Part shown: piece by piece, positions 26,554 to 35,111 of the stretch
How positions within the stretch are numbered: position 1 is the stretch's first letter
Layout: every line of letters begins with the position of its first letter
DNA from: Rhizobium johnstonii 3841
GTDB lineage: Bacteria; Pseudomonadota; Alphaproteobacteria; Rhizobiales; Rhizobiaceae
Assembly (NCBI RefSeq): GCF_000009265.1
Contig: NC_008378.1
Span: 496,001-560,000 of the forward strand
Direction of reading: 5' to 3'
DNA: 64,000 bases
Notes under the pieces: generated by a model
The model's input: the letters and a program-made list of their open reading frames with translations, nothing else
Database searches by the model: none
Told to the model about the DNA's origin: nothing
Program-made: the position numbers and the translations under genes

Positions 26554-27663
26554 TTGGACCTGATCAACCGGCTTCCCTTTCCGGCTATGGCCTTCCGGCA
26601 ATTCGACGCGAATGGGGATTTGGATTGCGTCGTGTCGGTTCGCGGCACTTTCGTTCACCGCCAGGGCGATGCGCTCGCCATCGCCTCGAAACAGGAAGAC
26701 TTCCAGTGGGAGGATGCCTATGACGGCGATCCCCATGCCAGTCCTCTCCTGCGTCAGACCGATCTCACGCCAGAGAAGGTCGGAACCGACATCACTTTCC
26801 TCGGCAATGCTTACGCCCCGGGCGGCGAGCCAGCACCTTCATGGCAGGTCGGCCTACGCGTCGGGCAGCTTTCCAAAAGGCTCGAAGTCCATGGCGCGCG
26901 CTTCTGGCGCCCCGTCGTCAAGGAGAAATGGGCAGGCTTTTCGGCAAAAGAAGCAAAGCGCGAGCTGACGGATTGGCAACTGACCGAAGCCGAGCCGGCA
27001 TCTTCGGTGCCGATCTGCTGGAGCAAGGCATATGGCGGTCAAATTCCCGGTACGGGCGACCCGGAAAACGAAACGCCAGCCGATGTCGAAGCGCGTAATC
27101 CGCTCGGTTGCGGCATCGTCAATCTCGACATGCCTTGGGATCAAGCGCCCGTCGCGGCGCCACAAATCACGTTGCCTGGCGAGAAGTTGAACTGGCGAGA
27201 GCCGGTCGAGCCGCAGGGACTGGGTCTCGTATCGCCCTGGTGGCGGTCCCGCCAGCAACATGCCGGCACCTATGACGATACTTGGCTCAACGAGCGCCAC
27301 CCGCTTCTGCCTAGGGATTTCGACGCACGCTTCTGGCAATGCGCTCATTCGGATCTCGTTGTTATGCCGCATCTGATCGGGAACGAAGACTACCAGCTGG
27401 ATCATCTGCACCCCAGCTTCGCCCTAGCCGCAGGGCGACTGCCGGGAATCACGCTGGGGGTCCGATGTGTCGGTCATGGGCGCGATGAGTGGTATCTGCT
27501 CTCGCTGGACGGCGTGCAACTCGACTGGCGGAACGATAGTCGCGTGATGCTGACCTGGCGGGCACGCTTTCCCCTTCAGGAGGCCGGCGAAACATCGCTG
27601 ACGTTGACGCGGGTCCAAGTCAAAGCGACGGCCGATGCTGACGCCGATGAGGTTGCGGCATGA
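26554..27663 (+). CDS. DUF2169 T6SS adaptor protein
   Basis: 369 residues of the DUF2169 family: LPFPAMAFRQFDANGDLDCVVSVRGTF near the N-terminus, then PAPSWQVGLRVGQLSKRLEVHGARFW, PICWSKAYGG, NPLGCGIV and RHPLLPRDFDARFWQCAHSDLVV. Such proteins are encoded between vgrG and PAAR-like effector genes and act as adaptors that load the effector on VgrG. The start is a TTG with AGGAGG upstream, 13 bases after the vgrG stop; no suitable ATG is nearby. The stop overlaps the start of the next gene by four bases (ATGA), consistent with the adaptor and its cargo being made together. Confidence 0.9.
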   Translation: MDLINRLPFPAMAFRQFDANGDLDCVVSVRGTFVHRQGDALAIASKQEDFQWEDAYDGDPHASPLLRQTDLTPEKVGTDITFLGNAYAPGGEPAPSWQVGLRVGQLSKRLEVHGARFWRPVVKEKWAGFSAKEAKRELTDWQLTEAEPASSVPICWSKAYGGQIPGTGDPENETPADVEARNPLGCGIVNLDMPWDQAPVAAPQITLPGEKLNWREPVEPQGLGLVSPWWRSRQQHAGTYDDTWLNERHPLLPRDFDARFWQCAHSDLVVMPHLIGNEDYQLDHLHPSFALAAGRLPGITLGVRCVGHGRDEWYLLSLDGVQLDWRNDSRVMLTWRARFPLQEAGETSLTLTRVQVKATADADADEVAA

Positions 27664-29162
27664 GCATCCCGCGCGACAATTACGTCGGCGAACCCGACTA
27701 TCCGGCGACCTGGACGACCAGGCAGCCGCGCGAAGGTTTGCGTGATCTTGACGAGGCAAAGATCGTCTCGCTGTCGCCGGATGTTTGCCTGACGCCGGTC
27801 GGCTCCTCGGTTGTCCCCATCCCGTACCCGATCGTCGACTATTGCGGGCACGACATGGGATATACGCCTTCCGTCCTCTTCACCGGCAAGAAGGCCATGG
27901 TCATGCGATCCCGTACGACGCACGTCCATGGCGATGCGCCGGGAACGAGAAAGGGTGTCAAATCCGGCACCGTAGAAAATGTTTGCGAACCGATCGAGCA
28001 TGCCGACCAGGTGCGCGCCGAGAGTTCTCATGTCATCCGGCATCTCGACCGCTTCTGGATGAACAATCGGAATACGCAGGGCGAAGCGATCTTCGTGCGT
28101 GGGACGCAGACATATGCGCCGCCGAAAGACGATGATCCTGTCCGAGGATCGCTGCGCTGGAACGGCAGCGATGAAGGCAAGATCATGAGCGATGCCTCGC
28201 CGGAGCTGCTGGTGATGGGCGCACAATATGCGCAGGCAGCACCGGCGACGGTACCTCAAACGGTTCCTGCGCCAGTTCGACCCGCCCCGGTGCCGCGACC
28301 CCCGGGGCAGGTCATCCGGCCGAATGTTCCACAGTGGAATAGGCCTCCACCCCGGCCGACCATCAAAGTCGGTAAATGGGTCGGAAGGCTCGGCCGATTT
28401 GGTAGGGCAATGACTGGTATCGGAGCTTTTATCGAGGGTATGTGGCCAACCTCGACGGCAATGCCGTGGTATGATGAAATGCCACAAGATGATTTCGAAC
28501 GGGCGCTTTTCCGGAAGGCACGCGAACTTGAGGAGCAAGGCGTCGACGTTGATGACGTTCAGGAGTGGTTCCGATCCGAGCGCGCAGAGAACGCACGACG
28601 CCGGAGGCAGCAGGAGACAGAAGAACGGCAGCAACCGCAACCTCTACCCCAGACGCAGGGTGCGCGCGTTGATGAGGAAGGCTCACAACGTCGATGCATT
28701 GTTGGCCCCTACGAGGAGATCGAGCCGATATGTCGGGGCAATGCTCACCATATCGTTCCTGATATGGCCTATCGATTAGGGCGGCGACCTGGCAAATCCG
28801 AATATGATTCCACAGAGAATCGTATTCCCAACGCACCGACGCTTAACCAGGGGATGTCGATTTGTTTGCTAAGTCGGCAGCACGGAAGCGATAGCGAAGG
28901 ATTGCATGGAATACTTCGACAACGGTTTGCAGAACTCGCAAGCCCTGTACCGGGGACAGCGCCTATGGGGGCAATATTAGCTGAAAGTATCAAAGTGATC
29001 GAGGATATTCCGGATTTGCCGGAAGAATGCAAAGCGCTAGCTACAGCCATGGCAACAGGCCAGGTCGCGTCAAAAACCGGATTTGCCGCTCCTGGGCGAA
29101 CGAGGGAACGGCCACTTCCGTCCGGCGAAGCCGAAACAGTACTGAGAAGGGGACATTATTGA
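27660..29162 (+). CDS. PAAR-like (DUF4150) effector with HNH/AHH-type nuclease tail
   Basis: 500 residues in three parts. Residues ~40-145 are the PAAR-like DUF4150 domain (CLTPVGSSVVPIPYPIVDY, THVHGDAPGTRKGVKSGTV, RFWMNNRNTQG) that caps the VgrG tip. A Pro-rich linker (~195-235) and a charged, Gln-rich helix (~275-330) follow. The C-terminal ~150 residues hold NAHHIVPDMAYRLG (His363, His364, Asp368) and ICLLSRQHGSDSEGLHGIL (His408, His416), a pattern seen in His-Me-finger (HNH/AHH-like) toxin nucleases, so this is probably a DNA-targeting antibacterial effector. The exact toxin family is not certain. The start overlaps the DUF2169 stop; the stop shares one base with the next gene's ATG, as expected for toxin-immunity coupling. 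Confidence 0.8.
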   Translation: MSIPRDNYVGEPDYPATWTTRQPREGLRDLDEAKIVSLSPDVCLTPVGSSVVPIPYPIVDYCGHDMGYTPSVLFTGKKAMVMRSRTTHVHGDAPGTRKGVKSGTVENVCEPIEHADQVRAESSHVIRHLDRFWMNNRNTQGEAIFVRGTQTYAPPKDDDPVRGSLRWNGSDEGKIMSDASPELLVMGAQYAQAAPATVPQTVPAPVRPAPVPRPPGQVIRPNVPQWNRPPPRPTIKVGKWVGRLGRFGRAMTGIGAFIEGMWPTSTAMPWYDEMPQDDFERALFRKARELEEQGVDVDDVQEWFRSERAENARRRRQQETEERQQPQPLPQTQGARVDEEGSQRRCIVGPYEEIEPICRGNAHHIVPDMAYRLGRRPGKSEYDSTENRIPNAPTLNQGMSICLLSRQHGSDSEGLHGILRQRFAELASPVPGTAPMGAILAESIKVIEDIPDLPEECKALATAMATGQVASKTGFAAPGRTRERPLPSGEAETVLRRGHY

Positions 29163-30274
29163 TGAACGGCAGTGACTGGAAGGCAACAATTCAAGCCGCT
29201 GTGGCGTTTGATGTCGACCGCTTTGCGATATGTGTTGGCGAGCTTGAATACGATGATCCATTTACTGCGATCATTTCTTATGATGGGCGATTTTCTCAGC
29301 CGTGGAGCAGAACGGATGTTCAGCGCGAGATCGTCGATATCAGCTATATGGGAGCCGATCCTACGGAAGACCATGTCCCGGTAGCGCTCAGCAACGAGGG
29401 CGACGTCTATGTGTTGAAGGACGAGCATGCGGAGCGATCGAAGATCCCCGGAGCTGGGATTCTCAGCGAAGATGCTGAGGGTTTTGGGGCAGTCCATACG
29501 CTGGTCGTAGATGGACATAGCCAATATGTTGTCGGGGATAGCCGTCAACTCTATCGCAGAGAGGGCTTTGGAACATGGCAACGGCTTTCTGCGAACAAAT
29601 CCCGCGAGGACGGTTATGAGGCCGAACATTTTGGAAAGGCGATTTCCTTGGACGGTTCGCTCATCGTCGAAAGTGTTCAAAGACCTTATTCTGCACCAAG
29701 CGCTGCGCAGCTCGATCCCAAAAGCTGGGAAAATGTCAGCCCGGAGCAGTTCCTGAAGATGATGAAGGAACAACGGTCCGAGCGCGTTACAAGGCCACGC
29801 ATCCAACGCGTGTATCATTATCTCGACGGCGGTTTCTCACGATTATCCCTCCCCGAAGATTGCGTGATTAGAGGGCTATACCGCGACCCGGAGCAGCGTA
29901 TTTGGTTTTTGGGCGGGGGAGGTCTGATCCTGCAGGGAACCATCGAAGGAGGATTTGAGAAGGTCGGCTTCCTCGGGGATACGGAAACGTTGTTCAGTGC
30001 CGCGTGGTGTCGTTCGGAGCTTTTTGCGGCCACAGACGACGGTCTTCGCCGATTTGACGGCCATAAGCTTGGCATCGTGAAACCCAAACTAAATTCCGCA
30101 GCTATAAACCGAAATATTCCTGCACCTCTGAAAATTCAATCTTTCGATAACACGCTGATATATTTCGACAGGAAGCATGGCGTGTGCAGGTGGGACGGGC
30201 AATCCTGGGATTGGTACGAGATCCCGCCGTCACTTCTGCAACGCGAGTTCAAAGGCTTGCCTGCCAGACAATAG
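29162..30274 (+). CDS. Putative immunity protein A (repeat-rich, paralogue of the next gene)
   Basis: About 370 residues, not recognised. It has recurring short beta-like units (DVYVLKDE, RIWFLGGGGLILQGTI, ELFAATDDGLRRFDGHKLG, LIYFDRKHGVCRWDGQSWDWYEIP) of the kind seen in beta-propellers. It shares an N-terminal pattern with the next gene (DDP-F/Y-T, R-DV-RE, GDVYV/GDIYV) and the same C-terminal ending (W-YEIP-LLQREFKG against W-QYDIPKELSQRPFKG). The ATG overlaps the effector stop by one base (TGATG), the strongest argument that it encodes immunity to that effector. Base composition is visibly lower in GC than in the T6SS core genes (some 60-base lines near 42%), which suggests recent acquisition. 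No signal peptide, so it acts in the cytoplasm, as expected against a nuclease. Confidence 0.6.
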   Translation: MNGSDWKATIQAAVAFDVDRFAICVGELEYDDPFTAIISYDGRFSQPWSRTDVQREIVDISYMGADPTEDHVPVALSNEGDVYVLKDEHAERSKIPGAGILSEDAEGFGAVHTLVVDGHSQYVVGDSRQLYRREGFGTWQRLSANKSREDGYEAEHFGKAISLDGSLIVESVQRPYSAPSAAQLDPKSWENVSPEQFLKMMKEQRSERVTRPRIQRVYHYLDGGFSRLSLPEDCVIRGLYRDPEQRIWFLGGGGLILQGTIEGGFEKVGFLGDTETLFSAAWCRSELFAATDDGLRRFDGHKLGIVKPKLNSAAINRNIPAPLKIQSFDNTLIYFDRKHGVCRWDGQSWDWYEIPPSLLQREFKGLPARQ

Positions 30275-30382
30275 GGCTCGTCTATCGTATCCTTGCAGCC
30301 ATACCTGTTCATGGGCGGACATCGTCAGTACAGCCACCGGGATGCGGAGAAAGTCCCTGATCGCGATTTGAAGGAGGTACGA

Positions 30383-31630
30383 CTGACCGCAGCAGTGTTT
30401 TTTGAAGCGCTAGGCAAACCCCACGAGTCCAGGAGGATTTCCGAGGCCGAAGCGGAAATTACCGCCACTGAGGAAGAAGATTTCGAGGAGCTCTACGGAG
30501 CATGGGAGCCAACGCTTTATGCCGCGGCCATGGCGGATGATCGATATTTTGCGCTTTTGATTGGCGGCCCGCGCTGGGACGATCCCTATACCATCATCCT
30601 GACGCGCGACGCGGAAGCGCAGACATTCTCGCGCCTCGATGTGCGGCGGGAATTGCGGGATGTCAGGGTCGTGCCGCGGGCCGGTGATGCAGGTGAGCCG
30701 TCTTATGTGACGCTCAGCCTGAACGGCGACATTTATGTGATCAGTCCCAAAGGCGCGGAGCATTCGGTCATTCCCGGGACCCAGGCCGAATCCGATGAAG
30801 CGCCGGAGATCCTATTCACCTCCATTCTGCCGGTCGGGGATCAATGGCTGGTTGCGGGCGGCGAAGGTTTTCTGAAGCTTGGCAAGGACAAATCCTGGCA
30901 GGATGTCTCCCCGTCGCCGCCGACGGAATATCCCTACAAAGTGCCCGATTGGACTATCCTCGGGACTAATCAAAACGGCGATATCTTCATTGTTGGCACG
31001 CAGGCGGCGAATGCGCGGCATTTCAATCTCTATCCCGGCCACCCTCTCTATCGGAAGGATATGCCTGATGAAGAGCGCTTCGAATTGAAGAAAAAACTTT
31101 ACGCCGAAATGGACAGTTATCCGCGTTTGAAAACACTTTTCACCGGTCGGCCCGGCGCCTGGAAGCAGCAGGTGTTACCGGATCGTATCGCCCGGTCTCT
31201 TCCCGCTTATTCCTATGTTGCCGATGTCGAGAGCGACGGAGGCGAAGCCGACTATGTCATCGGTTCCGATGGCCTGGTGATGAAGGGTAATCCGCAAGCC
31301 GGCTTTACCGACATCTCGTCCATTGCTGACCGCGAGAAGAATTTCAAGGACGGCGTTTGCTGGCGCAACGAACTGATCCTTGCAACCGGCACCGAACTGT
31401 TCCGGTTCGATGGCCATCTTGCAAAGCCATTCGCGCCCAAGGTGAAGATGCGCTCTGCCCCCTTCGTGCTGCAGCCGAGCGCGATCTTCGTTCAAAACGA
31501 CAAGCTCTACGTGTTCGACTACGGGCTTCGCTATTACACATTCGATGATCAGGGTTGGAATCAGTACGACATTCCGAAAGAGCTTTCGCAGAGGCCGTTC
31601 AAGGGTGGCGGCGGGAAAGGACCGCCTTGA
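30383..31630 (+). CDS. Putative immunity protein B (paralogue of the preceding gene)
   Basis: About 415 residues, clearly related to the preceding gene: WDDPYTIILTRDAEAQTFSRLDVRRELRDV and LSLNGDIYVISPKGAEHSVIPGTQ align with its N-terminal third, and ELFRFDGHLAKPFAPKVKMRS and YDIPKELSQRPFKG with its end. It has an extra acidic N-terminal stretch (ISEAEAEITATEEEDFEELYGAWEP). The start is unclear: AAGGAGG at 30371-30377 is followed five bases later by an in-frame CTG (30383), and a GTG lies at 30395; the ATG at 30311 has no ribosome site. I show the CTG because of spacing. Function unknown; probably a second or former immunity gene duplicated with the first. Confidence 0.55.
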   Translation: MTAAVFFEALGKPHESRRISEAEAEITATEEEDFEELYGAWEPTLYAAAMADDRYFALLIGGPRWDDPYTIILTRDAEAQTFSRLDVRRELRDVRVVPRAGDAGEPSYVTLSLNGDIYVISPKGAEHSVIPGTQAESDEAPEILFTSILPVGDQWLVAGGEGFLKLGKDKSWQDVSPSPPTEYPYKVPDWTILGTNQNGDIFIVGTQAANARHFNLYPGHPLYRKDMPDEERFELKKKLYAEMDSYPRLKTLFTGRPGAWKQQVLPDRIARSLPAYSYVADVESDGGEADYVIGSDGLVMKGNPQAGFTDISSIADREKNFKDGVCWRNELILATGTELFRFDGHLAKPFAPKVKMRSAPFVLQPSAIFVQNDKLYVFDYGLRYYTFDDQGWNQYDIPKELSQRPFKGGGGKGPP

Positions 31631-31665
31631 CCATATCGAGCGGCTGACGAGCATCTGGAGCCAAT

Positions 31666-32412
31666 ATGTCTGCTACCCCCCGGCGCCCCTTACAGGAAAT
31701 ATTGGATGAATTCGGACCGCTCAAAGACGGTATGGCGGTTGCTGCTTCGCAGGCTGAGGGCTATCGCGGGAAGCTGCCTGACGCGATGGTTGATTTCTGG
31801 ATTGAGCATGGTCGCGGGCAATGGCGCGACGGTCTTTTCTGGATCTGCGATCCTGAGCCGATCATGCCTGTCCTGCATGCGCTGTTTGCAGGCGATCCGG
31901 AATTCGACGCCGCAAGAATGGTGCCCTTCATGCGTGATGCGTTCGGCGAAGTCAGCGTCTGGCATCCGAAGTTCAAGCTGATCACGCTCAAGATGAATCT
32001 CGGCACCGTCACCACCACAGACATTACCACCCACGTCATTGAAGGCGTACCTCCCTTCGACGACGATATGGCGGTAGCTGCCGCCGTGGACGCCAGCGTT
32101 TTCGATGGTCGTGGCTGGGTGGATGCTACCACTGGCAAGCCCGTTTTCGATGCGGTTCGCCGGCGACTTGGGCCGATCAGCGCTGATCAGGTCTATACTA
32201 TGGTCCCGCATTTCCGCCTCGGCGGCGATGGCGCTGCCAGGGATTTTTCAATCGGCGGCTTCATCGAATATCTGGGCGTTCTGGCGCAGATAGGATCCTT
32301 TACGCTCGAACGCTATATCGATCCGAAGCAGGGTGGCCGAGGACCCTTTGGACATCTCGAGGCTGTCCGTACGATCGGACACGACCGTCTGATCGATAGG
32401 GACACACTATGA
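31666..32412 (+). CDS. GAD-like/DUF1851 protein, Tdi-type T6SS immunity
   Basis: 248 residues. The N-terminal part (YRGKLPDAMVDFWIEHGRGQWRDGLFWICDPEPIMPVLHALF) matches the GAD-like domain, and the following FMRDAFGEVSVW...PKFKLITLKMNLGTV together with the C-terminal MVPHFRLGGDGAARDFSIGGFIEYLGVLAQIG matches DUF1851. This architecture is that of Tdi1, the immunity protein to the DNase effector Tde1 of A. tumefaciens. Here the adjacent effector does not carry an obvious Ntox15 tail, so the protein may protect against its nuclease domain or against an effector that has since been lost. It lies 35 bases after the preceding gene and overlaps the next start by four bases. Confidence 0.75.
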   Translation: MSATPRRPLQEILDEFGPLKDGMAVAASQAEGYRGKLPDAMVDFWIEHGRGQWRDGLFWICDPEPIMPVLHALFAGDPEFDAARMVPFMRDAFGEVSVWHPKFKLITLKMNLGTVTTTDITTHVIEGVPPFDDDMAVAAAVDASVFDGRGWVDATTGKPVFDAVRRRLGPISADQVYTMVPHFRLGGDGAARDFSIGGFIEYLGVLAQIGSFTLERYIDPKQGGRGPFGHLEAVRTIGHDRLIDRDTL

Positions 32413-33587
32413 CCGACACCGACACAAAGCTGTTGCGGACATTCATCGCCGACGAGAACGAAGCCTTTGCCGATCGGCGCCAGGGAAAATTCTGGCCTGC
32501 CAATCATTATCGCATCGGGCCCCTGGCGACCAAAGCTTCCGGGCTGCTCGATCCGAACGAGCAAATCGATTTCTATTTCCATTTCATGCGCATAGCCGGC
32601 GGCGCACCCTCCGTCGGAGACAGGGAAATGCCGCTGCTGCTCGAGGCCTACCGGCGCATGCTGCCGTTTCTCGATCTTGGCGGTGTCATCCCGATGTCGC
32701 GGCGGCACAAATTGCTGTTCGTGTTCGGTTTTGACGATACCGGCGCCCTGCCGAGCGGCGAGACGATTTCGGCCAAGGCGCTGAAGGCGCGGCTCAAGCT
32801 CATCGCGCAGGTCGGCAATTATACGACGATGCCTGCCCAGCGCGACAAGAAGGCAAAGTTTGTTCCTTTCGCCTACGAGGCGGTGCGCATTCTCGAGGTT
32901 TTCCAGCATCTCGGCTATCGCCACGACCGACGTTATGGCGAAGACCTCTACGATGTCACCAATCTCAGCTTCTGGGGTATGGTGTTTATCTGCCTGCTCA
33001 ACAAGGCGACCCGTGCCGATCTTGTTGCCGATATGATCGAGGGCAAATATGATCTTATGCGGCGCGTCGAGCAACTGGCGATGCTGCACCGCTATATCGA
33101 GACAGTCCTGCCGGATATCGAGCCTGACGAAGAGCGTTTCCGCTCGCTGGCGCGGCAGCTCAAGGGCATCGAGCTGGCGCGCCGCAATGCCACCGAATCC
33201 GTCGCCCTGGCGCAAAGGCTGGGCCTGCCATTTGGCGATGACGAGGAGTGGGAAATCCATATTGCGGTCCCGCTGCGCGGCACCGAAGGTCATCCGTTGA
33301 TCGCCAAGAACGTCGTGCGATTGCAGATCCGGCCGAACCCGGACTGGCAGTGGGAGCTGAGCGCGCGCATGGCCGAGCGTGGAGAGTACTCGGAAAGCGA
33401 AACAAAGAACTACCGGAACGATCTCGGTTTCCCAGTTCTCGGGCGCGGAAATCTTCATGCCTTTCCGACATGGCTGAGACAGGTGCGTGAGAAAAACGGG
33501 CTGGATTTCGACACCGGCGCCGCCGACATTCGTGTGGGCCGCAAGCGGGCGGCAGCCAAACTGCTCGTTCAATGGCTGGAGAGCTGA
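32409..33587 (+). CDS. Unrecognised protein coupled to the Tdi-type gene
   Basis: 392 residues, soluble, no signal peptide, family not recognised. The protein is rich in charged helices (EERFRSLARQLKGIELARRNATESVALAQRLGLPFGDDEEWEIHI) with one hydrophobic patch (LSFWGMVFICLLNKATRADLV). A conserved-looking segment reads LLFVFGFDDTGALPSGE. The start ATG overlaps the stop of the GAD-like gene by four bases (ATGA), so the two are translated together. It is the last gene of the T6SS cargo operon, ending just before a strong hairpin. It could be a further immunity or accessory factor, or an effector of a new kind; nothing in the sequence decides. Confidence 0.5.
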   Translation: MTDTDTKLLRTFIADENEAFADRRQGKFWPANHYRIGPLATKASGLLDPNEQIDFYFHFMRIAGGAPSVGDREMPLLLEAYRRMLPFLDLGGVIPMSRRHKLLFVFGFDDTGALPSGETISAKALKARLKLIAQVGNYTTMPAQRDKKAKFVPFAYEAVRILEVFQHLGYRHDRRYGEDLYDVTNLSFWGMVFICLLNKATRADLVADMIEGKYDLMRRVEQLAMLHRYIETVLPDIEPDEERFRSLARQLKGIELARRNATESVALAQRLGLPFGDDEEWEIHIAVPLRGTEGHPLIAKNVVRLQIRPNPDWQWELSARMAERGEYSESETKNYRNDLGFPVLGRGNLHAFPTWLRQVREKNGLDFDTGAADIRVGRKRAAAKLLVQWLES

Positions 33588-33590
33588 AAG

Positions 33591-33623
33591 CCGTGCCACG
33601 ACCGCAGTGGCGTCGTGGCACGG
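33591..33623. terminator. Bidirectional terminator-type hairpin between convergent genes
   Basis: A perfect 12-base inverted repeat, CCGTGCCACGAC (33591-33602) and GTCGTGGCACGG (33612-33623), with a nine-base loop lies in the 55-base gap between the plus-strand T6SS operon and the minus-strand aromatic operon. U-rich tails are short (CTTTCAGC on the minus side). Placement and stability point to a shared terminator for both operons. Confidence 0.75.
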
Positions 33624-33642
33624 TGACGGCTGTAAAACCGGC

Positions 33643-35088
33643 TCAGAAGGGATAGTGCTGGGCGGAATCCTCGACCGTGATCCAGCGCAGGTCGGTGAAT
33701 TCGGCGATCGCCGCCTTGCCGCCGAAGCGGCCATAGCCGCTGCCCTTGACGCCGCCGAAGGGCATTTGCGCCTCATCATGCACGGTCGGGCCATTGATGT
33801 GGCAGATGCCGGATTCGATCCGCGCTGCAACGGCCATTGCCCGCTGGACATTCCGGCTGAAGACGGCCGATGACAGGCCGTATTCGCTGTCGTTGGCGAT
33901 GCGGATTGCTTCTTCCTCACTGGTAACGCGAATGATCGGCTTGACCGGGCCGAAGGATTCTTCCGCATAGACGCGCATCTCGGGCGTGACGTGATCGAGC
34001 AGCGTCGCCTCGACCACGGTGCCGGAGCGCTTGCCGCCGGCCACGAGCTTTGCCCCCTTGGCCGTCGCATCGGCAATCAGCTCATCCATTTTCTTCGCCG
34101 CGTCGAGGCTGATCAGCGAACCGAGAACGACATGGCCGCGCGGATCGCCGGCCGGAAGCTGGCTGGCGCGGGCGGCCAGTTTGGCGACGAACTGGTCGGC
34201 GATCGTCTCGTCGACGATGATGCGTTCCGTCGACATGCAGATCTGGCCCTGGTTCATGAAGGCGCCGAAAATGGCGGCATTGACGGCACCGTCGATATCG
34301 GCGTCGTCGAGGATAACCAGCGGCGCCTTGCCGCCGAGTTCGAGGAGGGCGGGTTTGAGATGCCTGCCGCAGGTCTCGGCGATGATCTTGCCGACCTTGG
34401 TCGATCCGGTGAAGTTCACGCGCTTGACGGCCGGATGGGCAATCAGCGCGGCGACGATCTCGGGCGCATCCTCCGGCGCGTTGGTGATGACATTGACGAC
34501 ACCCGCCGGCAGGCCGGCTTCGGTCAGTGCCGTCGCGATCAGCCGGTGCGTGCCGGGGCATTGTTCGGAGGCCTTGAGGACGACGGTATTGCCGCAGGCG
34601 ATCGGCATGGCGATGGCGCGGGTGGCGAGAATGACCGGCGCGTTCCAGGGGGCAATCGCCAGGCAGACGCCGGCAGCCTGGCGAACGCCCATGGCGAGCG
34701 TGCCGGGTTTGTCGGAAGGGATGATTTCGCCTGATATCTGCGTCGTCATGGCGCCGGCCTCGCGCAGGATGTTGGCAGCGAACATGACATTGAAGCCGGC
34801 CCAGGGCGCGGTGGCGCCCGTCTCCTCGATCATCAATTGGGTAAACTCGCCCACCTTGGAATCCATGATATCGGCGGCCTTCATCAGGATGGCGCGGCGC
34901 TGGCCGGGGCCGGTCTTCGACCACGCGCCGAAGGCGGCGGCGGCCGCATCGACCGCAGCGGCAGCATCGTCCAGGCTTGCCGCGGCGGCGCGGCTTGCGA
35001 GCTTTTCGGTGAAGGGATCGATGCGATCATAGGTCCGGCCGCCGGAGGCCGCGCGGTCTGCGCCGTTGATAAGCAGGGAAATATTCAT
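33643..35088 (-). CDS. Aromatic aldehyde dehydrogenase, vanillin dehydrogenase-like
   Basis: 481 residues, NAD(P)-dependent ALDH superfamily. Catalytic residues are visible: Asn149 in APWNAP, Glu250 in LELGGKAP and Cys284 in NQGQICMSTERI; the cofactor site has NFTGSTKVG (225-233). The C-terminal QMPFGGVKGSGYGRFGGKAAIAEFTDLRWIT is typical of vanillin/benzaldehyde/salicylaldehyde dehydrogenases. It would oxidise vanillin (or 4-hydroxybenzaldehyde) to the acid, the last step after hydroxycinnamoyl-CoA cleavage. Closely similar to the aldehyde dehydrogenase at the head of the same operon, so the operon has two. It ends the operon, 23 bases after the SDR gene. Confidence 0.85.
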   Translation of the reverse strand: MNISLLINGADRAASGGRTYDRIDPFTEKLASRAAAASLDDAAAAVDAAAAAFGAWSKTGPGQRRAILMKAADIMDSKVGEFTQLMIEETGATAPWAGFNVMFAANILREAGAMTTQISGEIIPSDKPGTLAMGVRQAAGVCLAIAPWNAPVILATRAIAMPIACGNTVVLKASEQCPGTHRLIATALTEAGLPAGVVNVITNAPEDAPEIVAALIAHPAVKRVNFTGSTKVGKIIAETCGRHLKPALLELGGKAPLVILDDADIDGAVNAAIFGAFMNQGQICMSTERIIVDETIADQFVAKLAARASQLPAGDPRGHVVLGSLISLDAAKKMDELIADATAKGAKLVAGGKRSGTVVEATLLDHVTPEMRVYAEESFGPVKPIIRVTSEEEAIRIANDSEYGLSSAVFSRNVQRAMAVAARIESGICHINGPTVHDEAQMPFGGVKGSGYGRFGGKAAIAEFTDLRWITVEDSAQHYPF

Positions 35089-35111
35089 CGGAGGTCTCCT
35101 TGGGACAAGAA

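Noticed and set aside
27660..29162. Ntox15 (Tde1-type) DNase domain
   Set aside because: The tail shows AHH and Cys/His patterns of HNH/AHH-type nucleases rather than a clear Ntox15 HxxD context, so I did not name it Tde1.
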